Of a DNA stretch of 64,000 bases, positions 35,816 to 49,546 are shown piece by piece. Where the stretch lies: contig JAGOSL010000001.1 in the NCBI GenBank assembly GCA_018062345.1, positions 103,245 to 167,244 on the forward strand, written 5' to 3'. The notes beneath the pieces are model-generated. The model was not told the DNA's origin, made no database searches, and worked only from the letters and a program-made list of their open reading frames with translations. The DNA comes from Pseudomonadota bacterium. Lineage in GTDB: Bacteria; Pseudomonadota; Alphaproteobacteria; Paracaedibacterales; CAITNM01. The translations under genes were made by a program, and so were the position numbers. Every line of letters begins with the position of its first letter. Position 1 is the stretch's first letter.

Positions 35816-36079
35816 ATGTCTATTACCTCTTCCGTGAGCGGCGAGCAATTACGCCAGTTTATTGAAAAAATTGAAAATTTAGAAATAGAGAAGGCTGAGA
35901 TTCAAGATCACATTAAAGATGTGCTGTCAGAAGCAAAAGCGCAGGGTTTTGATACGAAAATTATGCGCCAAGTGATTCGTATGCGTAAATTGAAGAAGGA
36001 AGAATTGATTGAGCAACAAGAATTGCTTGATATTTATACGCATGCCTTGGGAATGGTTGTTGAAGAAGCAGTAGCTTAA
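35816..36079 (+). CDS. gapR: GapR-like nucleoid-associated protein (DUF2312)
   Basis: 87 aa, alpha-helical, with the DUF2312 pattern (SGEQLRQFIEKIENLEIEKAEI...VLSEAKAQGFDTKIMRQVIRMRK). In Caulobacter GapR binds overtwisted AT-rich DNA and aids replication and topoisomerase action. I use the ATG at 35816 with AAAGGA upstream; the longer frame to 35699 has no support. The stop shares a base with the cysS ATG (TAATG). A strong alphaproteobacterial marker. Confidence 0.92.
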   Translation: MSITSSVSGEQLRQFIEKIENLEIEKAEIQDHIKDVLSEAKAQGFDTKIMRQVIRMRKLKKEELIEQQELLDIYTHALGMVVEEAVA

Positions 36080-37503
36080 TGGATCTATTCAATACCTTAA
36101 CTAAGCAAGAAGAGGCATTTACTCCAATTAATGCTGATAATATTGGCATGTATGTGTGCGGGCCAACGGTTTATGATTTGGCGCATTTGGGTAATGCACG
36201 ACCTGTGGTGGTGTTTGATGTGCTATTCAGGCTTTTGCGCAGCCAATACAAGCAAGTAACATATGTGCGAAATATCACGGATGTTGACGATAAAATAAAT
36301 GCAGCGGCCTTAGCAAGTGGTGAAGATATTCGAACAATTACTACACGTACTACTAAAGCTTACCATGAGGACATGCGAGCATTGAATGCATTGTCTCCAA
36401 CGCACGAACCTAGGGCTACTGACCATATTGAAGATATGATAGGTATGATTGAATCGTTAATCACTCAAGATTTTGCGTATGTTAAAGAAGGGCATGTTCT
36501 GTTTCGGGTGCAGAAGTACCAAAATTACGGGCACCTTTCAAGGCGCCAACAAGATGAACTTATAGCTGGTGCAAGGGTTGAAGTGGCTCCTTATAAAGAG
36601 CACGCGGGGGATTTTGTGCTTTGGAAGCCCTCATCCCCAGAGTTACCTGGTTGGGATAGCCCGTGGGGCAGAGGAAGGCCTGGTTGGCATATTGAATGCT
36701 CAGCAATGAGCAAAGTATTTTTGGGGCAAACTTTTGATATTCATGGTGGAGGGGTTGATCTTGTCTTTCCCCACCATGAGAATGAAATAGCTCAAAGCTG
36801 TTGTGCGCACCAAACAGAGCGTATGGCAAATATCTGGATGCATAATGGGCATTTACTTGTAAATGGTGAGAAAATGTCAAAATCGCTGGGGAATTTTTTC
36901 ACTGTGCGTGATGTGTTGAAAGATTATGATGGCGAAGTGATCAGGTTAGCGTTTTCGAGTACCCATTATAGGCAGCCTCTTGATTGGACAGATGAGACCC
37001 CCAAAATTGCAAAGGTTACATTGGACTACTTTTACAGGGCGAGGCTATTTCGACCAAAAAATCCTTATGAAGAAAATAGGCTGGCTGAATTTCGAAAAGG
37101 AAAAAAAGAATTACAGATAGATCCTAAAAACAACAACATACTAGAGAATACTTTGAAAAAAGATTTGAATACGCCTCTTTTAATCAGCTTTATGTATGAG
37201 CTAGCAAATGATATATTTCGTCGTAATTTTTCAAGCGACGAAGATCCTGAATGTGCCTTATGGCATATGGCTGATTTATTAGGATTTTATGGTCAATTTT
37301 TGGGCATTTTAATGCACGATCCCAAAGAATGGTTCCAAGGAAAAGCTGCAGATAACCAAGGCATAGAAGATTTAATAGCGGCGCGTAATGAAGCAAAAAA
37401 AGCAAGGAATTTTGCTGAGGCCGATCGCATTCGTGCGCTACTTAGTGAGGAGGGAATCGTTCTTGAAGATGGGCCAGGTGGCACAATTTGGCGCAAAGCA
37501 TAA
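36079..37503 (+). CDS. cysS: Cysteinyl-tRNA synthetase
   Basis: 474 aa, class I synthetase. Zinc ligand Cys27 and the HIGH-type motif HLGN (36-39) are present, along with HIECSAMS and the KMSKS loop EKMSKSLGNFF. The C-terminal helical domain ends with the usual EARKARNFAEAD-like segment. Operon gapR-cysS-trmJ with no gaps. Confidence 0.97.
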   Translation: MDLFNTLTKQEEAFTPINADNIGMYVCGPTVYDLAHLGNARPVVVFDVLFRLLRSQYKQVTYVRNITDVDDKINAAALASGEDIRTITTRTTKAYHEDMRALNALSPTHEPRATDHIEDMIGMIESLITQDFAYVKEGHVLFRVQKYQNYGHLSRRQQDELIAGARVEVAPYKEHAGDFVLWKPSSPELPGWDSPWGRGRPGWHIECSAMSKVFLGQTFDIHGGGVDLVFPHHENEIAQSCCAHQTERMANIWMHNGHLLVNGEKMSKSLGNFFTVRDVLKDYDGEVIRLAFSSTHYRQPLDWTDETPKIAKVTLDYFYRARLFRPKNPYEENRLAEFRKGKKELQIDPKNNNILENTLKKDLNTPLLISFMYELANDIFRRNFSSDEDPECALWHMADLLGFYGQFLGILMHDPKEWFQGKAADNQGIEDLIAARNEAKKARNFAEADRIRALLSEEGIVLEDGPGGTIWRKA

Positions 37504-38202
37504 ATGAATAAGCCAGTTATTCTTCTGCACCAGGTGCAACTTGCTGAGAATTTAGGGGCTGTGGCGCGTGCCATGGGAAATTTTGGCTTGGAACAGCTAC
37601 GATTAATTCAGCCTAAATGTGACCCCGATGATGCAAAAGCTGTTGCGATGGCAGCCGGTAATGAAAAAGTTTTGCAAAGTGCCTGTATCTACCAAAGCTT
37701 AGAGCACGCGGTGGGCGACTTAGAGCTTGTTTTTGCTACGACGGCAGTTGAGCGTGAGCTGATTAAAAATTACTGCACGCCCAAAACGGCTATGCCCTTA
37801 ATTCATGATAGAAAAGTTGGTTTTTTGTTTGGCCCTGAACGTACCGGATTAACAAACGAAGATTTATCTGTTGCTAATTGTATTATTACTGTTCCTGTGA
37901 ATCCAGATTTTTCTTCTTTAAATATTGGTCAAGCAGTGGTGATTGTGTTGTATGAATGGTATCAATCGCAGGTTGATCAAGAATCTTGGCTGCATTTGGG
38001 GGATACGAAACCTGTTCAGCAAAAAGAATTGCAACAGTTTTTTAAATTATTAGAAACAGAGCTTGATTTAGTGAATTTTTGGAGAGTTCCGCATAAAAAA
38101 GAAAAGATGTGGCAAAATATTAGGGCTGCATTTTTAAGAATGCAGCCCACAGAGCAAGAGATTCGCACCCTTTATGGTGCAATTCAAGCGATCAAGAAGT
38201 AA
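37504..38202 (+). CDS. trmJ: tRNA/rRNA methyltransferase, SpoU/TrmH superfamily (TrmJ-like)
   Basis: 232-aa SPOUT methyltransferase. The three knot motifs are visible: NLGAVARAMGNFG, FGPERTGLTNEDL and SLNIGQAVVIVLYEW. Best match is TrmJ, which 2'-O-methylates position 32 of tRNAs. It starts on the base after the cysS stop and converges on the cache-like gene with a 3-base gap. Confidence 0.88.
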   Translation: MNKPVILLHQVQLAENLGAVARAMGNFGLEQLRLIQPKCDPDDAKAVAMAAGNEKVLQSACIYQSLEHAVGDLELVFATTAVERELIKNYCTPKTAMPLIHDRKVGFLFGPERTGLTNEDLSVANCIITVPVNPDFSSLNIGQAVVIVLYEWYQSQVDQESWLHLGDTKPVQQKELQQFFKLLETELDLVNFWRVPHKKEKMWQNIRAAFLRMQPTEQEIRTLYGAIQAIKK

Positions 38203-38205
38203 TTA

Positions 38206-38838
38206 TTATTCAGCTACAGCAGCGACTGCACATAAGAATTTTTTCTGTGAGTTAAAGTTCTTAAATGCTTTTCTTCCAGCTACTGCTACAATATGCCTTT
38301 GACCAACAGGTTTTCCATCAACGACAATAGAGCCGTCTGATTGTGTATAAGTAAACATAGCTTTATCATCTTTTCCGTTTTTTCTAATTTCTGCAATTGC
38401 ACGGTCTCTTACAGATTCTCCTTCAATTTTCAAATCAGAAATTGGTTTACCAAGCAGAGCTGGGTCTGTTGATGCCACAACAGTTTCGCTTCCCTCTTGG
38501 TAGCATGTGATGCGATAACCTTTTGCAACGGCTTCCGTGACAGTGCCTTGTAGGGGTAATTCACGAGTTGTTGTTTGCATTTCTCCGTTAATTATTTTGA
38601 AAAGTTCTTCGGGTCCGCTTACACTTCCTTGTGAGTTGCTTGTTTCTGTAAGTGCATCTGCAATATTTTGTAAAGCTTTTGCCTGATCAGGGTTAACAGC
38701 TGGTGAGTGTTGGTTAGATTCTACTTTTTCTGATTTTCCAGCTTGATGTGCAGGAGTTTCATGTGTTGATGTTGTTCCTGCGCTTATAGCAGTGGCAGTT
38801 GATAGTGTTAATCCTAGTAACCATAGTTTTAATTTCAT
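38206..38838 (-). CDS. Secreted protein with single-cache-like domain
   Basis: 210 aa. Signal peptide (about residues 1-20), a Gln/Ser/Thr/His-rich linker, then a domain at about 90-210 with the single-cache pattern: GYRITCYQEGSETVVASTDPALLGKPISDLKIEGESVRDR, followed by FTYTQSDG and KPVGQRHIVAVAG. Cache domains usually sense small molecules at the front of membrane receptors. Here there is no transmembrane or output domain, so it may be a free periplasmic ligand-binder. Family assignment moderate. Confidence 0.65.
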   Translation of the reverse strand: MKLKLWLLGLTLSTATAISAGTTSTHETPAHQAGKSEKVESNQHSPAVNPDQAKALQNIADALTETSNSQGSVSGPEELFKIINGEMQTTTRELPLQGTVTEAVAKGYRITCYQEGSETVVASTDPALLGKPISDLKIEGESVRDRAIAEIRKNGKDDKAMFTYTQSDGSIVVDGKPVGQRHIVAVAGRKAFKNFNSQKKFLCAVAAVAE

Positions 38839-38958
38839 AAATTTACTCCAAAACTTTACATATCAGCTAAGAATAACAAATTTTTCTAAAATTTTCTTAT
38901 TATTTTTTATATTGATAAAAGACTAGGTGTCTCTGTTGCAAAAAAACACAGAGGTAGT

Positions 38959-40929
38959 TCAATCTAAATCTTCTAAGATCTCTTCAACGGCATCCTTTTT
39001 TGGAAGAGTTTTTAAATTCTTTATAGGCGTATTTGACTTAATTTGTGATTGGGTAGTTTTTTTTGGAGGTTTATTGGGGCCGTCATAAACTTCGGGGCCT
39101 CGGTAAAAGGAGGCTGCAACGCGTGTTGGCAATCTAGAACCTGTAGATGCTTTTGCCATAGCTTTATTATTGTCGTTTCCAGTCCAAACGCCTACAACTA
39201 AATTTTGGAACCCAATGTCATTTTCGATGGGTTCACGCATGCTAATAAACCAAGCGTCTCGATCCCCGTTGCTGCCTGTTTTACCCAAGACAGTGGGCGA
39301 TACGTTACAGGCACCACCACTTCCCTGGTTAATAACAGCGCGTAAAAGGTCTCTCATTTTAAAAAGAGCTTCATCTTTGATGATTGCTGGAGTGGGTTGT
39401 TCTTCGCGTTTGTATAGAATATTTCCTTCTTTATCACGAATTTCTAATATTCCATAGGGCCAGACTGCGTGTCCTTGATTGGCATAGGTAGCAAAAGCAG
39501 CAGTTAAATCTAGAAGAGTAGTTTCAATAGCGCCAAGAGACAGCGATATGTGCTCTTCCATCTGGCTGGTAATGCCAAGTCGATGTGCTGCTTCAATAAC
39601 TTTTCTTGGTGTTACTTTTTGCATAAGGCGAATAGCGACACTGTTTACTGATCGGGCAAATGCTTCACGTATGCTAATTTCTCCGCGTGCCTTGTAAGTA
39701 AAATTGCTAGGCTTCCAGTTTCCAATTACAACAGGGCTATCTTCAATCATTTCATCTGGGTTTAATCCAGCTTCCATTGCAGCGAGGTAAGTAAACATTT
39801 TAAAGGAAGACCCAGGTTGACGAAGAGCTTGAGTAACGCGATTGAATTGACTTTTTTTGTAATCTTGGCCGCCGATCATGACTCGTACGGCACCGTCTGG
39901 GCTCATTGCTAATAATGCAAGCTGAGACGTTTTAAGTTTTAAACCCATATCTTTTATATAATCAATGCATACATGGTCAGCATGGCGCTGCATAGATGGA
40001 TCTAAAGTTGTAACGACAATTAAGTCGCGATCAAGTCCGTTAACGAAATTTGGAATGAGCTCCATGATCCAATCGCAAAAATATTTAAAACTGCTTTCTT
40101 GTTTGTTGCTTTCAAGAACATGCATACCTTCGTTAAAATATTTTTGAGCATCTTTTATAAATCCTGCTTCTTGCATAAGCTGCAAAACTGTTTTTGCCCG
40201 CTCTTTGGCCTTATCTGGATTTGAAGAAGGAGAATAGCGCGAAGGAGCCTTTAAAAGTCCTGCGATGACAGCTGCTTCAAATACGGTTAATTCACGCGCA
40301 GATTTGTTGAAATAGCGTTGTGCAGCTGCTTCAATGCCAAAAGTTCCACCACCTAAATATACGCGGTTAAGATACATGGTTAATATGTCATCTTTGCTGA
40401 ATTTCCACTCTAACCAAACAGATAACAAAACTTCTAAAATCTTGCGTTTGAATGAGCGGTCTCGAACATCAAAAGCGCCTTCGGTAAATAGAATATTTTT
40501 TGCTAATTGTTGAGTTAGTGTTGATCCGCCTTGTACTACGCGTTTTGCACGATAATTTTCATAAGCTGCACGTATTAAGCCAATAAAATCAACTCCAAAA
40601 TGGTAATAGAAGCGTCTATCTTCTACTGCCATAAGTGCTTGTGGAACGTGTATTGGCAAGTCTTGAACCCGAACCATTTCATCAAAAACGTCACCATAAG
40701 TGCTGATAACAGTGCCGTCTAAAGTTTGTATAGTTATGCTAGGCGTTCTTACGTTTGTTTGTAGTCTGTTTAAATCAGGAAGGTCATGGACGAACCATAA
40801 AAGGATCAGCCCCACTAAGATTGTTCCCCAAATGCTGGCTAGCAAAAAAAAACGACCCGCGAATCCTAGTAAAGATTTCTTTGTTTTTTTTGATTTGCCT
40901 TTTTGCTTCTTTTGCTTTTTTAGAGCCAC
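38959..40929 (-). CDS. Class A penicillin-binding protein (PBP1A-like)
   Basis: 656 aa bifunctional peptidoglycan synthase, GTG start. Lys-rich cytoplasmic tail, one transmembrane helix (about 27-50), and GT51 transglycosylase domain (AVEDRRFYYHFGVD, QGGSTLTQQLAKN). The transpeptidase domain has SSFK, SVN and KTG motifs (PGSSFKMF, ARSVNSVA, LGKTGSNGD). Shorter than E. coli PBP1A, with no extra inserted domain. It follows gyrB by 9 bases, an unusual neighbour. Confidence 0.94.
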   Translation of the reverse strand: MALKKQKKQKGKSKKTKKSLLGFAGRFFLLASIWGTILVGLILLWFVHDLPDLNRLQTNVRTPSITIQTLDGTVISTYGDVFDEMVRVQDLPIHVPQALMAVEDRRFYYHFGVDFIGLIRAAYENYRAKRVVQGGSTLTQQLAKNILFTEGAFDVRDRSFKRKILEVLLSVWLEWKFSKDDILTMYLNRVYLGGGTFGIEAAAQRYFNKSARELTVFEAAVIAGLLKAPSRYSPSSNPDKAKERAKTVLQLMQEAGFIKDAQKYFNEGMHVLESNKQESSFKYFCDWIMELIPNFVNGLDRDLIVVTTLDPSMQRHADHVCIDYIKDMGLKLKTSQLALLAMSPDGAVRVMIGGQDYKKSQFNRVTQALRQPGSSFKMFTYLAAMEAGLNPDEMIEDSPVVIGNWKPSNFTYKARGEISIREAFARSVNSVAIRLMQKVTPRKVIEAAHRLGITSQMEEHISLSLGAIETTLLDLTAAFATYANQGHAVWPYGILEIRDKEGNILYKREEQPTPAIIKDEALFKMRDLLRAVINQGSGGACNVSPTVLGKTGSNGDRDAWFISMREPIENDIGFQNLVVGVWTGNDNNKAMAKASTGSRLPTRVAASFYRGPEVYDGPNKPPKKTTQSQIKSNTPIKNLKTLPKKDAVEEILEDLD

Positions 40930-40938
40930 AGAATAAAC

Positions 40939-44441
<3,503 letters not shown>

Positions 44442-44568
44442 AAAAAGGAAGAAATGCTAACGTATGCTTATACTATAGGGGGATTGAAGGTAGTGCAAGA
44501 GAGGGGTTTTTAAGGATCTAGTTGGAATTTTGGGCAACGACGAAAGATGCTTGGTCACAGATGCCAAT

Positions 44569-47500
44569 TTAAATGCAAAGCTTTTGTAATTGCTTCAAAA
44601 TGGCAAAGCAAAATTTCAAACGAAGATCAGTATTAAGGCCATCACGGAGGAAACTAATTTTCTGATCTGGACGTAATTTTACCTCAGCCAATTTACGTGT
44701 TTCTGGTGAATTGATATATGCTAACAATGCTTCTGGTTTAGCAAACTGATTTTTATAAAAACTGATAACAAGTCCTTTGGTGCCGGCATCAATTTTTTCA
44801 ATATTTAGCTGTTTACAAACAATCTTAAGTTCAATAACTTTTAGCAAATTTTCGCATTCATGAGGAATTTTTCCAAAGCGATCAACCAGTTCAGCTGCAA
44901 ATGTATGAATTTCATTGGAAGATTCAAGAGTTGCTAGTCTTCTGTATAGACCAAGGCGCAAGCTTAAATCTGAAATATAAGTTTCAGGTATTAGCAAAGA
45001 TAAGCCTAGATTGAGTTGAGGTGTCCATTCATTTGCGGGGGCATCGGTTTGGTCATGTTCAGCACGAACCTGCAAAATGGCTTCGTGCAGTAAAGTTTGA
45101 TAAAGCTCAACACCGACTTCCTTTATATGGCCTGATTGTTCTTCACCGACAACATTGCCGCAACCGCGGATATCCATATCATGGCTGGCAAGTTTAAAGC
45201 CAGCGCCGAGTTGATCAAGGCTTTGCATAACTTCCAAACGTTTTTTTGCGGTCTCACTAATTACCGTGTCAGTAGGTAAAGTAAGGTAGGCGTAGGCTTG
45301 AATTTTTGTGCGTCCTACACGACCTCGTAATTGATATAATTGGGCTAATCCAAAACGATCAGCGCGATGTAAAATGATGGTATTGACCCAAGGCATGTCG
45401 ATGCCAGATTCAACAATATTGGTTGCAAGCAGGATTTCATATTTTCTGTCACAAAAATCTGAGATGATATTTTCTAACTCAGTTGCAGGTAGTTGACCAT
45501 GCGCTACCGCAATACGAAAATCAGGCAATAATGCTTCCAAAATTTCTTTTGAGGCTTTGATGTCTTCGATGCGAGGGACGACAAAAAAGCTTTGCCCGCC
45601 ACGATGATATTCACGCATAAGAGCTTCTTTTATGGTGATTGGATCGAAGGGCATGGTAAAGGTGCGAATACTTAATCGATCAATCGGTGGCGTGGCAATT
45701 AGACTTAGTTCTCGAACGCCTGCTAATGCTAATTGTAAGGTTCGTGGGATAGGTGTGGCTGTGAGAGTTAGGATATGAACATTTGGTTTAAGTTTTTTTA
45801 GTTTTTCTTTTTGTTTTACGCCGAAATGTTGTTCTTCGTCGATGATAAGCAATCCCAGGTTATCAAATACAGTTTTTTCAGAAAGTATGGTGTGAGTTGC
45901 AACGATGATTTTTGCATCTCCATTTTTTATATCTTCGTGAATGCGTTTTGCTTCAGCTGTTTTAACCAAGCGTGAAAGTTGAACAACTCGTATTCCAAAA
46001 CCTTGAAAACGGTTAGAAAAATTTTGAAAATGTTGACGGCAAAGAAGGGTTGTAGGTGTTACAATGACAACCTGCTTGCCGGTAGCCGCAACGGCAAAAG
46101 CTGCTCGCAAAGCAACTTCAGTTTTTCCGAAACCAACATCGCCGCATACTAATCTATCCATTGGTTTGCCTGATGCTAAATCACTAAGTACTTCTTCGAT
46201 AGTACGCAATTGATCATCTGTTTCAGGGTATGGGAAGCCAGCGCAAAATTCATCATAAACTTTGGGGGTTAAGAATGTTTCTCCTTCTTGTAGTGCTCGT
46301 TGAGCTGCAAGTTTTATTAGATAATCTGCAATAATCAGTAGGCGTTTTTTAACTTTTGCTTTGCGATTTTGCCAGTGAGCAGTGCCTAAGCGATCAAGCT
46401 CAACAACCATATCATCAGAGCCATATCGGCTTAAAAGCTCAAGATTTTCAACCGGCAAGAAAAGTTTATTTTTATCTGCATACTCTAAGATTAAGCAATC
46501 GTGAGGTTGATCGTTTACATCAACAGTTTGTAAACCTTGATATCTTGCTACGCCATGTTCACGATGCACGACATAATCACCTACATTTAACTCACTAGTA
46601 TCTTTAAAAGCGTTTGCATTTTTTCGTGTTCTTTGACCTTTGCGAGCACCTAAAATATCTTGTTCTGTTAAAACAATTTGAGATGTGGTAACAAACCCCT
46701 CGTCTAGAGGGAATGTTAAAGTATAAATAGGTCTGCGTGATGCATTCGATGGTGGCCAATCATTTAATGGTAAAATTTGAATATTGCAATGTTCTTTTAG
46801 CATTGCTTCGATTCGTGTTCTTGAGCCATCTGTTTGAGCTGTGATGACGAGTTGTTTATCATCATGCGTATCTTTTAAGGTGATTAAATTTTCAAATAAT
46901 TGCCCTTGCTGTCGGGCTTGTAAGAAATTTGGTGAGGGTTGAACAGATAGTTGTGTTGCATTTTCTGTGTGTAAAGGAGAGATAATTATGTGATCTTTTT
47001 TTAAAAATTCATCCCATTTGGGTTTATTCCAGTAAATGATTTCTGGAGGAAGTGGATGATAATTCGCATTGAAAACTGATGATGTCCGTGCTTGATAATA
47101 TTCATTGCATAGGTCGTACTGTTCTGAAAAAGTTTGTGATGCATCAAATTCTATAATGATTTTTTCTGGGGTAATATAGTCAAGTAATGTTTCTGTGTGC
47201 TCAAAATACAAAGGTAGCCAGTGCTCATAACCAGCATATAGATGACCCTCGCTAATGCTTTTATACAAAGAGCTTTGATGATAATTTTCTGGAAAATGTT
47301 CTCTGTATTTTTTTTTGAAAAGATTGATGGATTGAGGAGTGAGTGTTATTTCGCGAACTGGACGCACTAAAACTTCATCTAGCTCATTTAAAGTAGCTTG
47401 GCTAATTGCCTCAAATTGACGAATACGCTCAATGTCATTTCCAAAAAAATCTATACGGTAAGGGTTCCTATCTCCTACAGGGAAAAAATCAATAATATCT

Positions 47501-47949
47501 CCGCGAACAGCGTAATCACCCGGTTCATATACGACGCTAACTCGGTTGAAACCTTTTTCAATAAGGTAGCTTTGAAGCTTTGAAAATGAGAAGGCTTGTT
47601 TTTTCTTAACAGTTAGCGCTTCGCCTAAAAAGCTTAAGCGGGGAGGTAAATATTGACTGATGGCAGCAACTGAAGTAACAACAATTTGATCTGTGTTTTC
47701 AGCTAGTGTCGTTAGGGTTTGAGCACGCTGACTTATAGAATCAAGAGATGGAGAAATTCGATCGTATGGCAGGCAATCCCAAGAATTAAAGCTTAAAATT
47801 TCTCTTTTTAATAATCTTTTAAGCTGACTTTTAAATTGATAAATGTCTTGATCTCGACTTAAGACGACAAGAGCCACTTTTGTTTCTTTAAGCAACTCTG
47901 CCGTGGCAAAAGCTCGATAACTTCTAATAACGTGTGAAAAAATTTTCAT
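44569..47949 (-). CDS. mfd: Transcription-repair coupling factor Mfd
   Basis: 1126 aa. N-terminal UvrB-like domains (about 1-330), RNA-polymerase interaction domain (VGDYVVHREHGVARYQGL), RecG-like translocase (GDVGFGKTEVALRAAF, DEEQHFG, TATPIPRTLQ, QLRGRVGR) and C-terminal TRCF domain. Recruits UvrA to stalled polymerase. Complete. Confidence 0.97.
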   Translation of the reverse strand: MKIFSHVIRSYRAFATAELLKETKVALVVLSRDQDIYQFKSQLKRLLKREILSFNSWDCLPYDRISPSLDSISQRAQTLTTLAENTDQIVVTSVAAISQYLPPRLSFLGEALTVKKKQAFSFSKLQSYLIEKGFNRVSVVYEPGDYAVRGDIIDFFPVGDRNPYRIDFFGNDIERIRQFEAISQATLNELDEVLVRPVREITLTPQSINLFKKKYREHFPENYHQSSLYKSISEGHLYAGYEHWLPLYFEHTETLLDYITPEKIIIEFDASQTFSEQYDLCNEYYQARTSSVFNANYHPLPPEIIYWNKPKWDEFLKKDHIIISPLHTENATQLSVQPSPNFLQARQQGQLFENLITLKDTHDDKQLVITAQTDGSRTRIEAMLKEHCNIQILPLNDWPPSNASRRPIYTLTFPLDEGFVTTSQIVLTEQDILGARKGQRTRKNANAFKDTSELNVGDYVVHREHGVARYQGLQTVDVNDQPHDCLILEYADKNKLFLPVENLELLSRYGSDDMVVELDRLGTAHWQNRKAKVKKRLLIIADYLIKLAAQRALQEGETFLTPKVYDEFCAGFPYPETDDQLRTIEEVLSDLASGKPMDRLVCGDVGFGKTEVALRAAFAVAATGKQVVIVTPTTLLCRQHFQNFSNRFQGFGIRVVQLSRLVKTAEAKRIHEDIKNGDAKIIVATHTILSEKTVFDNLGLLIIDEEQHFGVKQKEKLKKLKPNVHILTLTATPIPRTLQLALAGVRELSLIATPPIDRLSIRTFTMPFDPITIKEALMREYHRGGQSFFVVPRIEDIKASKEILEALLPDFRIAVAHGQLPATELENIISDFCDRKYEILLATNIVESGIDMPWVNTIILHRADRFGLAQLYQLRGRVGRTKIQAYAYLTLPTDTVISETAKKRLEVMQSLDQLGAGFKLASHDMDIRGCGNVVGEEQSGHIKEVGVELYQTLLHEAILQVRAEHDQTDAPANEWTPQLNLGLSLLIPETYISDLSLRLGLYRRLATLESSNEIHTFAAELVDRFGKIPHECENLLKVIELKIVCKQLNIEKIDAGTKGLVISFYKNQFAKPEALLAYINSPETRKLAEVKLRPDQKISFLRDGLNTDLRLKFCFAILKQLQKLCI

Positions 47950-47978
47950 TCTTTATTGTTAGGTTTTCATGATGCATT

Positions 47979-49415
47979 CTAATTTGAGATATTCAAGCTA
48001 TCATCAATTTCGTTAGAAAGCGAGTTAGGAAGAAATTTAAATTTATCTTTAAGAATTTGTATAGCATCTGCGCGCATTTGTATGGCAAGGTCTCTTACTT
48101 CTGCGTAGTTAAATATGGTCACAGGTTTATATATTTCTCTGGGGCTAATGAATTTTGCATGACTTAACAGGTACAAGACGTCTTGAAAATAATGGGGTGC
48201 CTTGTGTCCTGGACCATAAATTGAGAAGGTGCATGTTTTGCTTTCGGTTGTAATGTGCACAGTTGATAAAGGATTGGCTATATTCTCAATTTGCACCGTG
48301 CAAGAAATTTCCTCGACAATAGATGAATCCCTTTTATTTGTAATTTCTAGCACGTCGCTTATTGTTATTGTGTCTTCAGTGGAAGAGGGTAGATAGTCTT
48401 CAATAAGTAAAGAAGACGAATTTCTTAATCGGTAGACAGTATCATCATTATAGGGGCAATCAAGATGTGAAGAAATTAATTTTGAATAATGGGAAGCATC
48501 TCTTTTGCTCCAATTTATAGCGTCAAAATTGATTCTAAGATCAAAGCGTGTATTTGCTAGTTCCATATTATCGATGAACGCACTGAAAGCATTAAAATTT
48601 CTATCAAGATCAGCAGGTAAAGAAAATGACCCATCTGCTGATTTATAAAATTTATAAGCATCTGCATAAATTTCGTGAAAATAAGTGTGAAGAAAAGTGT
48701 CTAGAATATTCTTTTCCCAAAAATTCGAAATTCCCCGAATTTCTTTAATAATTTTATATGCTGGCCAAAAGTATTTAAAATGCTTACCACCGATTGCAAG
48801 AAAGTAGTATGCATGCTGCAGGTCATGGTGATAAGTATCATAAACAGTTTTGTAATAATCACCATGTCCACCTTTTTCGAGTTCCTTATTAGCAATGGTG
48901 ATATATTGGGTAGGGCGTTCTTGTAGATACCCATCAACAAATCTTTCTATTTTTAACATTGCCGTTGGCACACAAAGGAAATAAATATCTGAATTGCGAA
49001 GAAAAGATCTACTGTTTTCAAACCGTTCTTCAAAATATGATTTTGGTAATTCTTCAGTTATTAATTCTAAATTTCTTTTTTGATCACAAATTTTTGCTAA
49101 GGCATCAAAACATCGCATCGCCCATTGAAAGGTTAGCGAATTATTTTCTATTTTTTCGCTGATCATATCGCAAATTATTCTTACTTGCTCTGAACGTTCA
49201 GGTAGATGCTGTAATGCTTTTTCTGCGTAATCTGCTGTGTAACGTATGCGATCACTTAATTCAGACACATGTGTTTCTTTCCAGTTCGCGCCAGCTAATC
49301 GAAAGGAATTGTAAATTTTTTTCCATTCAGTTACTTGCGTATCAACATTATTATGTTGAGTTTCAATTGCTGAATTTATTTTTATTATAAATATTAATAA
49401 AATTAAAAATTTCAT
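47979..49415 (-). CDS. Secreted protein of unknown function
   Basis: 478 aa. Signal peptide MKFLILLIFIIKINSAIET. Mature part is mainly alpha-helical and rich in Tyr, Phe, Asp and Asn, with several HY/HD motifs such as DTYHHDLQHAYYFLAIGG and FLHTYFHEIYADAY. The latter resembles an HExxH-like arrangement but is not a match. I recognise no family. Monocistronic, 30 bases upstream of mfd. Candidate exported effector. Confidence 0.7.
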   Translation of the reverse strand: MKFLILLIFIIKINSAIETQHNNVDTQVTEWKKIYNSFRLAGANWKETHVSELSDRIRYTADYAEKALQHLPERSEQVRIICDMISEKIENNSLTFQWAMRCFDALAKICDQKRNLELITEELPKSYFEERFENSRSFLRNSDIYFLCVPTAMLKIERFVDGYLQERPTQYITIANKELEKGGHGDYYKTVYDTYHHDLQHAYYFLAIGGKHFKYFWPAYKIIKEIRGISNFWEKNILDTFLHTYFHEIYADAYKFYKSADGSFSLPADLDRNFNAFSAFIDNMELANTRFDLRINFDAINWSKRDASHYSKLISSHLDCPYNDDTVYRLRNSSSLLIEDYLPSSTEDTITISDVLEITNKRDSSIVEEISCTVQIENIANPLSTVHITTESKTCTFSIYGPGHKAPHYFQDVLYLLSHAKFISPREIYKPVTIFNYAEVRDLAIQMRADAIQILKDKFKFLPNSLSNEIDDSLNISN

Positions 49416-49546
49416 GTATTTTAATGACCCTTTATACTTTAAGTATAAATAGGTATTAAAATTTAATTTTCAATGAATTTGAAAAATTGGATGAATTTGA
49501 ATTAAATTATGAATTCAGAGCCCAGATTTTGCTGTGTTTATGAATT

